The position numbers and the translations under genes were made by a program. Below, piece by piece: positions 7,498 to 12,732 of a stretch of 12,732 nt of DNA (position 1 is its first letter; each line of letters begins with the position of its first letter). The stretch lies in contig MAXT01000077.1 of assembly GCA_001751225.1 (NCBI GenBank), positions 1 through 12,732 on the forward strand, read 5' to 3'. Source of the stretch: Desulfuromonadales bacterium C00003107 (lineage in GTDB: Bacteria; Desulfobacterota; Desulfuromonadia; Desulfuromonadales; Syntrophotaleaceae). The notes under the pieces are model-generated. The model was not told where the DNA came from. It did no database searches and was given only the letters and a program-made list of their open reading frames with translations.

Positions 7498-8213
7498 AAG
7501 ACCACTCCACGCAACAACTCAGTCATGATAGCCACCCCGTTACTGGTACCGATGCGAGTGGCTCCAGCAGCCAGAAAAGCCCGACAGGCGGCCAGATCGC
7601 GAATACCACCGGCGGCCTTGATACCGATTTGTCCCTGAACACGACCGGCTAGCAGACACACATCGTTCAGAGTCGCGCCGCCGCTGCCAAAACCGGTAGA
7701 GGTCTTGACATAGCTGGCCGCAGAACGAACCACTACCTCGGCAAGCGCACCCTTGAGTTCATCAGTCAGATAGCAGCATTCAATAATCACCTTCACCGTA
7801 GCAGCGCCGGAGGCGACCACTACCGCAAGAATCTCCGCCTCCACCTGGTCAAGACATCCGTCCAGAGCAAGACCAAGATTGATAACCATATCAAGCTCGA
7901 CTGCGCCAGCGGCAACCGCCTGTTCGGCTTCGAAAACCTTGCAAGCCGTGGTCTGGTAACCGAGGGGAAAACCGATTACTGTGCCGACGGCTATCAAAGA
8001 ACCGGCCAGTTGTGCAACAGCCAGAGGAACAAACCGCGGCGGCACACAAACCGAGGCGAACCCCCAATGCCGGGCCTCTTCACAAAGCTTACGAATCTGC
8101 GCGGCGCTGGCACCGGCCTTGAGCAAGGTGTGGTCCAGGCAACGGGCCAGTTCAGCCACCTCGTCAGAAACGATATCAGGTCCGGTAGTCGGCATTGATC
8201 TTGACGTATTCAT
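7494..8213 (-). CDS. deoC: Deoxyribose-phosphate aldolase
   Basis: 239 residues. Class I aldolase that splits 2-deoxyribose-5-phosphate into acetaldehyde and glyceraldehyde-3-phosphate in the cytoplasm. All key residues are present: D108 in ELDMVIN, the Schiff-base lysine K170 in YVKTSTGFG, and K199 in IKAAGGIR. The ATG at 8213 overlaps the end of argJ by 38 bp and has no clear ribosome binding site. An in-frame ATG at 8195 (residue 7) overlaps argJ by 20 bp, and the family similarity begins later still (LARCLDHTLLK), so the true start may be 8195. Either way it overlaps argJ upstream and deoB downstream, which suggests coupled translation. With deoB it completes the route from deoxyribose-1-phosphate to central metabolites. 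Confidence 0.95.
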   Translation of the reverse strand: MNTSRSMPTTGPDIVSDEVAELARCLDHTLLKAGASAAQIRKLCEEARHWGFASVCVPPRFVPLAVAQLAGSLIAVGTVIGFPLGYQTTACKVFEAEQAVAAGAVELDMVINLGLALDGCLDQVEAEILAVVVASGAATVKVIIECCYLTDELKGALAEVVVRSAASYVKTSTGFGSGGATLNDVCLLAGRVQGQIGIKAAGGIRDLAACRAFLAAGATRIGTSNGVAIMTELLRGVVL

Positions 8214-9378
8214 AGGTCAGGTCGGAGGTATAATAGTCCGCGCTAGCAGAGCCTAGCGCCAAGTCGACAGTCACGGTAAATTCAGCCTGTTTCAGTACCG
8301 TGGTAGCTTGAGCTTCCAGTTCCTTACCGGTGCTAATTCCCTGCCGGACCACTGGTACATCATCGAAACTAATTTCGACCTGCTCGGAATCGACGGCGGC
8401 CCCCGAATACCCGACGGCAGCTATGATTCGACCCCAGTTGGCATCTTCGCCAAAAAAGGCGGTTTTCACCAGAGAGGAGGTGGCCACACTGGTCGCGGCT
8501 TTCTTGGCATCGTCATCGCTGGCAGCGCCGGTGATGCGAATTCGCACCAGCTTGGTTGCCCCTTCCCCATCCCGCACGATCATCTTGGCCAGTTCCAGCA
8601 AAACCCCGGTCAGCTCCTCGACAAAGCGTTCACCGTCTGCGGTCCCGTGGCAGATCTCCCGATTACCGGCAGCGCCGTTGGCCAGCAACAGCACCATATC
8701 GTTGGTAGAGGTATCGCCATCGACGGTAATGATATTAAAGGAATTTTCCACAGCCCGGCGTAACGCTTCCTGCAACAGGGCCGGTTCCACCTGGGCGTCA
8801 GTCAATACAAAACCAAGCATGGTCGCCATGTTGGGATGAATCATGCCCGCGCCCTTGGCCACACCAAGCAGGCGGTAAGGGGTCTTCGCCACCTCCCCCT
8901 GACAGGAAGCCAGCTTGGAAAAGGAATCGGTGGTCATAATCGCTTGGGAGACCCTGTCGACTCCGGCGGAAGCCAGGTTCTTAGCCAGCAGAGGGATGTA
9001 CGTCTCAAAGGGATCCATTGGCAACGGCGCACCAATGACGCCGGTGGATGAGACCGCCAGATAATCCTCTGGTATCTGCAACGCGGCCGCAGCCAGCTCT
9101 GAGCAACGCTTTGCATCACGTAACCCCGGAGCTCCGGTACAGGCATTGGCATTACCGCTGTTGACCAGGATAGCCTGGCACAGGCCGGCAGCGATGCGCG
9201 GTTCGGTTAGCTGCAACGGTGCGGCCTTGATTTTATTGGTAGTAAAAACCCCGGCACAGCGGGCCGGAATTTCGGAATAGATCAGGGCCAGATCGAGTCG
9301 CCCGGACTTTCGAATACCCGAAGCCTCCGCCGCGAATTTGAACCCCGATACTTCGTCAGACTGGTTGGTCGTTATCAT
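8176..9378 (-). CDS. argJ: Bifunctional glutamate N-acetyltransferase / N-acetylglutamate synthase
   Basis: 400 residues from the chosen start. ArgJ moves the acetyl group from N-acetylornithine to glutamate in the cyclic arginine pathway, and in bifunctional forms also makes N-acetylglutamate from acetyl-CoA. It cleaves itself before a conserved threonine into two chains; the cleavage motif KGAGMIHPNMATMLG is intact, with T186 becoming the nucleophile. The oxyanion-hole pair T112/G113 (SSTGVIG) and the family ending YVKINADYRT are present. Start choice: AGGAG at 9389-9393 is 1 bp from the ATG at 9387 (too close) and 10 bp from the ATG at 9378, so I prefer 9378. The frame is open back to 9498, but that extension overlaps secA and is unlike ArgJ. 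Sequence alone does not settle whether it uses acetyl-CoA. Confidence 0.95.
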   Translation of the reverse strand: MITTNQSDEVSGFKFAAEASGIRKSGRLDLALIYSEIPARCAGVFTTNKIKAAPLQLTEPRIAAGLCQAILVNSGNANACTGAPGLRDAKRCSELAAAALQIPEDYLAVSSTGVIGAPLPMDPFETYIPLLAKNLASAGVDRVSQAIMTTDSFSKLASCQGEVAKTPYRLLGVAKGAGMIHPNMATMLGFVLTDAQVEPALLQEALRRAVENSFNIITVDGDTSTNDMVLLLANGAAGNREICHGTADGERFVEELTGVLLELAKMIVRDGEGATKLVRIRITGAASDDDAKKAATSVATSSLVKTAFFGEDANWGRIIAAVGYSGAAVDSEQVEISFDDVPVVRQGISTGKELEAQATTVLKQAEFTVTVDLALGSASADYYTSDLTYEYVKINADYRT

Positions 9379-9424
9379 AGTTGCCATACTCCTGCGTGAG
9401 CTAAAAACAGGCGCCACGGCGTCC

Positions 9425-12115
9425 TTACACCCCGCAACACTTCTTGTATTTCTGACCGCTGCCGCAAGGGCAAGGATCGTTACGACCGACCTTTGCATCC
9501 TGACGAGTCACCGGTTTGCGCACCTGATCCTCACCACCGGCACGATTAAACTCAAGCCGCCGACGCCGTTGCTGTTCTTCCATCCGATCGACATCTTCTT
9601 CCCGGGCGAGCTGAATACGGAACAGCTTTTCGATAACTTCCTGGCGGATGCGGCCCATCATTTCCAAGAACAGCTCATAAGCCTCGCGCTTGTAAGCTTC
9701 CTTGGGATCCTGCTGAGCGTAGCCCCGCAGGCCGATGCCCTCCTTGAGGTGATCGACGGACAGCAGATGATCCTTCCACTGGGAATCGATGACCTGTAGC
9801 AGCAAGACCTTCATCAGATGTTCGAATACCGGGGTAGAAAACTCTTCTTCCCGCTCCTGCAAACGATGGCGCACCTGGGCCTTGAGTTGCTTGACCAGCT
9901 GCGCCTGAGTCAGCTTTTCATCAATGGTTTCCGGAACCACAAATAGTATATTAAACAGACCGTAAAAGTCTTCCCCCAAGCTATTCCAGTTCCAATCCTT
10001 GGGCGGCGTCTTTTCCGGACAGAAGGTCGCCACCGTATCTTCAACCAACTCGCCAATAATACCGTTCACGATATCCCGCAGATTTTCTCCGGCCAGAACC
10101 TCCTTGCGCTGGGTGTAGATAACCTTGCGCTGGGTGTTCATGACATCGTCATACTCGATAAGGTGCTTGCGAATTTCGAAGTTATGCCCTTCGACCTTTT
10201 TCTGCGCGTTCTCGATGGCTTTGGAGATCATGCCGTGCTCAATAGGCTCTCCTTCGGGGATCTTCAGCCGATCCATGACATAGGCCACTCGATGGGAACC
10301 GAAGATGCGCAGCAGATCGTCTTCGAGACTGAGGTAAAAATGGCTTTCGCCGGGATCACCCTGACGACCGGCTCGACCACGCAACTGGTTATCGATACGC
10401 CGCGAATCATGACGCTCGGTGCCAAGGATGTAAAGACCGCCCGCCTCCAGAACCTCGGCTTTTTCTTTGCCGCACAGTGCCTGGTACTTAGCCAGCAGGT
10501 CCGGGAGGACAGCATCAGGATCGTCAGCCGTAGCCGCTTCCCGCTGGGACAGCATCTCCGGGTTGCCGCCAAGGACGATATCGGTACCGCGACCGGCCAT
10601 GTTGGTGGCGATGGTTATCGCCCCCTTGCGACCGGCCTGGGCCACGATTTCGGCTTCTTTTTCATGATGCTTGGCGTTCAGCACATGGTGCGGAACACCC
10701 CGTTTTTTCAACAGGCCTGCCAGAATCTCGGAATTCTCGATGGAGATAGTACCGACCAGCACCGGCTGGCCCTTATCGAAACGCCCGGCGATATCCTCGA
10801 CCAGTGCGTTAAACTTCTCCTTCTCTGTCTTGTAGATAACGTCGGACTGATCTTTACGGACCATCGGCCGGTTAGTCGGCAAAACCACTACATCGAGCTT
10901 GTAGATCTGGTGGAATTCGGCCGCTTCAGTATCAGCGGTACCGGTCATACCAGCCAACTTGTCGTACATGCGGAAATAGTTCTGAAAGGTGATAGTAGCC
11001 AGGGTCTGGTTTTCACTCTCGATCTTGACCCCTTCTTTGGCCTCTACCGCTTGATGCAGACCATCACTCCAACGCCGTCCGGGCATCAAACGGCCGGTAA
11101 ATTCGTCGACGATCATCACCTCGCCGTCCTTGACCACATAATCGACATCGCGCTTAAATAGCACGTGCGCCTTAAGAGCCTGATTGACGTGATGCAGCAG
11201 CGCGATATTGCCCGGCTCGTAGAGGTTGTCGATATTCAGAAGTTTTTCGACCCGGGTTACCCCCTCCTCAGTGAGCATGGAGCTCTTGGCCTTCTCGTCG
11301 ATGGTATAATCGCCGGTATATTCCTTGACCGTCTGGCCGATGGTACCGTCCCGGTGCTCAATGAGCTCGCCCATTTTCAGCATCGGGATAATGCGGTTGG
11401 CGGTGTAGTAAAGTTCGCTGGAATCTTCGCTCGGTCCGGAAATAATCAGCGGTGTCCGGGCCTCATCGATAAGGATCGAATCGACCTCATCGACGATCGC
11501 GTAATAAAGAGGACGCTGTACATAATCGTCCAGGGAAAACTTCATATTGTCGCGCAGATAATCGAAACCGAATTCGTTGTTGGTGCCGTAAGTGATGTCG
11601 CACCGATAGGCTTTTTTGCGTTGTTCATCGGTCAGTCCATGGACAATACAATCGACCGTTAAGCCCAGGAAAAGATGCACCTGCCCCATCCATCCGGCAT
11701 CGCGGCTGGCCAGATAATCATTGACCGTTATCACATGCACTCCCTTGGCCGGCAGGGCATTGAGATAAGAAGCCAGGGTCGCCATCAAAGTCTTACCTTC
11801 ACCGGTCTTCATTTCGGCAATCTTGCCCTGATGCAAAACTATGCCGCCGATCAACTGCACATCGAAATGACGCATGCCCAAGACCCGTTTCGCAGCTTCT
11901 CGCACCACGGCAAAGGCTTCGGCCAACAGGTCGTCCAGGGTCTCTCCCTCGGCGAGACGCTGACGGAACTGCTCGGTTTTGGCTGCCAATTGCGAATCAT
12001 CGAGTCCAGCAAAGGTCTCTTCGATGGCATTGACTTCCTCAATAAGCGACCGTAAACGCTTCAATTCGCGCTCATTTTTACTACCGAAAAGCTTCTGTAG
12101 AAAACGGTTAATCAT
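9425..12115 (-). CDS. secA: Protein translocase ATPase subunit SecA
   Basis: 896 residues, full length. SecA is the motor that drives preproteins through SecYEG at the cytoplasmic membrane. Visible parts: Walker A MKTGEGKT (102-109), DEAD-type Walker B motif DEVD (209-212), the preprotein cross-linking region beginning at about residue 220, the second ATPase half with [11 protein letters not shown] and [11 protein letters not shown], the helical scaffold and wing region, and the C-terminal zinc domain with C882, C884, C893 and C894 that binds SecB and phospholipid. The start at 12115 has AGGGAG about 9 bp upstream. It is the first gene of the likely secA-argJ-deoC-deoB operon. No secM-like arrest gene is seen upstream. 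A small GC-rich hairpin followed by TGTTTTT lies between secA and argJ (about 9405-9427) but is too weak to call a terminator. Confidence 0.98.
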   Translation of the reverse strand: MINRFLQKLFGSKNERELKRLRSLIEEVNAIEETFAGLDDSQLAAKTEQFRQRLAEGETLDDLLAEAFAVVREAAKRVLGMRHFDVQLIGGIVLHQGKIAEMKTGEGKTLMATLASYLNALPAKGVHVITVNDYLASRDAGWMGQVHLFLGLTVDCIVHGLTDEQRKKAYRCDITYGTNNEFGFDYLRDNMKFSLDDYVQRPLYYAIVDEVDSILIDEARTPLIISGPSEDSSELYYTANRIIPMLKMGELIEHRDGTIGQTVKEYTGDYTIDEKAKSSMLTEEGVTRVEKLLNIDNLYEPGNIALLHHVNQALKAHVLFKRDVDYVVKDGEVMIVDEFTGRLMPGRRWSDGLHQAVEAKEGVKIESENQTLATITFQNYFRMYDKLAGMTGTADTEAAEFHQIYKLDVVVLPTNRPMVRKDQSDVIYKTEKEKFNALVEDIAGRFDKGQPVLVGTISIENSEILAGLLKKRGVPHHVLNAKHHEKEAEIVAQAGRKGAITIATNMAGRGTDIVLGGNPEMLSQREAATADDPDAVLPDLLAKYQALCGKEKAEVLEAGGLYILGTERHDSRRIDNQLRGRAGRQGDPGESHFYLSLEDDLLRIFGSHRVAYVMDRLKIPEGEPIEHGMISKAIENAQKKVEGHNFEIRKHLIEYDDVMNTQRKVIYTQRKEVLAGENLRDIVNGIIGELVEDTVATFCPEKTPPKDWNWNSLGEDFYGLFNILFVVPETIDEKLTQAQLVKQLKAQVRHRLQEREEEFSTPVFEHLMKVLLLQVIDSQWKDHLLSVDHLKEGIGLRGYAQQDPKEAYKREAYELFLEMMGRIRQEVIEKLFRIQLAREEDVDRMEEQQRRRRLEFNRAGGEDQVRKPVTRQDAKVGRNDPCPCGSGQKYKKCCGV

Positions 12116-12171
12116 CTATATAATCTCCCTAAATATTTAATTCACACAGGAACTATTCAGCTGTCGGGACA

Positions 12172-12202
12172 TTCTAAGGGACTGCTGATAATCCCCTTAG
12201 AA
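12172..12202 (-). promoter_or_regulatory. Hairpin at the start of the secA leader RNA
   Basis: TTCTAAGGG (12172-12180) and CCCTTAGAA (12194-12202) form a perfect 9-bp stem with a 13-nt loop. The transcription start predicted from the -10 at 12210-12215 falls at about 12203, so the hairpin would be at the extreme 5' end of the secA transcript, about 50 nt before the ribosome binding site. It could protect the RNA 5' end or be an operator at the start site. The structure is visible; the function is inference. Confidence 0.5.
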
Positions 12203-12209
12203 ACGACGA

Positions 12210-12238
12210 ATTTTATCATAGCGGTTAACGACCGACAA
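12210..12238 (-). promoter_or_regulatory. Candidate sigma-70 promoter of the secA operon
   Basis: On the minus strand TTGTCG (12233-12238, 4 of 6 to -35 consensus), exactly 17 bp, then TAAAAT (12210-12215, 5 of 6 to -10 consensus). It lies about 95 bp upstream of the secA start and downstream of the terminator of the preceding gene. Confidence 0.6.
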
Positions 12239-12261
12239 GACGAAAACGCCGGAACGCCACA

Positions 12262-12295
12262 GCCGGCAGCAACACTATTTAGGTTGCTTACCGGC
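12262..12295. repeat. Interrupted inverted repeat upstream of the secA promoter
   Basis: GCCGG/CCGGC (12262-12266 with 12291-12295) and AGCAAC/GTTGCT (12268-12273 with 12283-12288) form an 11-bp stem broken by a small internal loop, with a 9-nt loop. It sits between the upstream terminator and the -35 of secA, where it could be a binding site for a regulator or a second 3' hairpin of the upstream transcript. Confidence 0.45.
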
Positions 12296-12296
12296 C

Positions 12297-12323
12297 AAGA
12301 AAAAGCCCCGTCGAAGCGGGGCC
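12297..12323 (-). terminator. Intrinsic terminator downstream of the M23 peptidase gene
   Basis: GCCCCG/CGGGGC (12306-12311 with 12318-12323) with a 6-nt loop is followed on the minus strand by five Ts (12301-12305). It ends transcription arriving from the peptidase gene side and separates it from secA. It abuts the stop codon of a small open frame (stop at 12323-12325). Confidence 0.88.
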
Positions 12324-12503
12324 TAGGATTGAACAGTATCAAGGAGGGTGTCGGACTTACCATAAACCGACTGCAAAATCGTCTGATTGGCCCATACTTC
12401 CGATAACTTTCGCCAAATAGCCCTGCTATTCGCTCTCAAATTCTCGAAAATCTGGTCTCGAACAGCCACTTTTTCGTTTCGGCCCGTTAAGTCAGACACT
12501 CTC

Positions 12504-12732
12504 CTAGAGGTAACGTTTTGGATTGACGGGAACACCGTTGAGGCGCACCTCGTAATGAAGGTGGGAACCGGTCGATCGGCCGGTATTTCCTACTGCAGCA
12601 ATCTTTTCGCCCCGCTGGATACGCTGCCCGACCTTGACCAATATTTTGGAATTGTGCGCATAGTAGGTCTGATATCCATAGCCGTGATCAAGGACCACCA
12701 TCTTGCCGTAATCAGAAAAAGACGCCACCTTA
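12504..12732 (-). CDS. M23-family (LytM-type) peptidase, C-terminal end only
   Basis: Only the last 75 or so residues are in the window; the frame is open through the right edge. The segment carries the second half of the LytM zinc peptidase domain: [39 protein letters not shown], then the HxH motif in GSHLHYEVR, ending VNPKRYL. These enzymes cut peptide cross-bridges in peptidoglycan, or act as inactive activators of amidases. The first zinc ligands (HxGxD block) lie beyond the edge, so activity cannot be judged. A GTG at 12728 is internal, not the true start. It points the same way as secA but is separated from it by a terminator. Confidence 0.92.
   Translation of the reverse strand, partial: KVASFSDYGKMVVLDHGYGYQTYYAHNSKILVKVGQRIQRGEKIAAVGNTGRSTGSHLHYEVRLNGVPVNPKRYL

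Noticed and set aside
9405..9427. Possible terminator between secA and argJ
   Set aside because: The stem is about 5-6 bp with a bulge and an unrealistically small loop, and the genes are only 46 bp apart.
10163..11161. 332-codon plus-strand open frame
   Set aside because: Antisense shadow of secA; the minus strand has all SecA motifs in a single intact frame.

Overview
This 12.7-kb stretch looks like a chromosomal housekeeping region from a Desulfuromonadales-type bacterium (Geobacter/Desulfuromonas/Pelobacter relatives, Desulfobacterota). I infer this from the secA-argJ adjacency, a receiver protein with a long acidic linker, a Ros/MucR-type zinc finger regulator, a PilZ protein and moderate GC content. 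The taxonomic call is from memory of these families and no search was run.

Layout, left to right. Positions 1-2216 (minus) hold valS, cut by the left edge and lacking its C-terminal end. Upstream of it lies an intrinsic terminator (2271-2311), then a 474-residue response regulator (2350-3774, minus). That protein has an intact receiver domain, a long glutamate/aspartate-rich linker and a short helical tail resembling the PopZ C-terminus. Next comes about 0.8 kb without a recognisable gene (3775-4595). Its right part is clearly AT-rich and leads into a MucR/Ros-family regulator (4596-5036, plus) with a textbook terminator. A PilZ protein fused to a degenerate receiver follows (5308-6078, plus). 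These two plus-strand genes are the only ones on that strand.

The right half is a minus-strand run secA, argJ, deoC, deoB (12115 down to 6301). secA and argJ are 46 bp apart, argJ and deoC overlap, and deoC and deoB overlap by 4 bp, so the set reads as one operon. A good sigma-70-like promoter lies at 12210-12238. Its predicted start falls at the edge of a 9-bp hairpin in the secA leader. The operon joins protein export (SecA), arginine biosynthesis (ArgJ) and deoxyribose-phosphate breakdown: DeoB makes deoxyribose-5-phosphate, and DeoC splits it to acetaldehyde and glyceraldehyde-3-phosphate. At the right edge is the C-terminal end of an M23 (LytM-type) peptidase with its own terminator.

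I found no tRNA, rRNA, CRISPR array, insertion sequence, phage gene or defence system. The most interesting items are the receiver/acidic linker/PopZ-like-tail protein, the PilZ protein whose receiver has lost its phosphorylation site, the long AT-rich stretch in front of the MucR homologue, and the structured secA leader.
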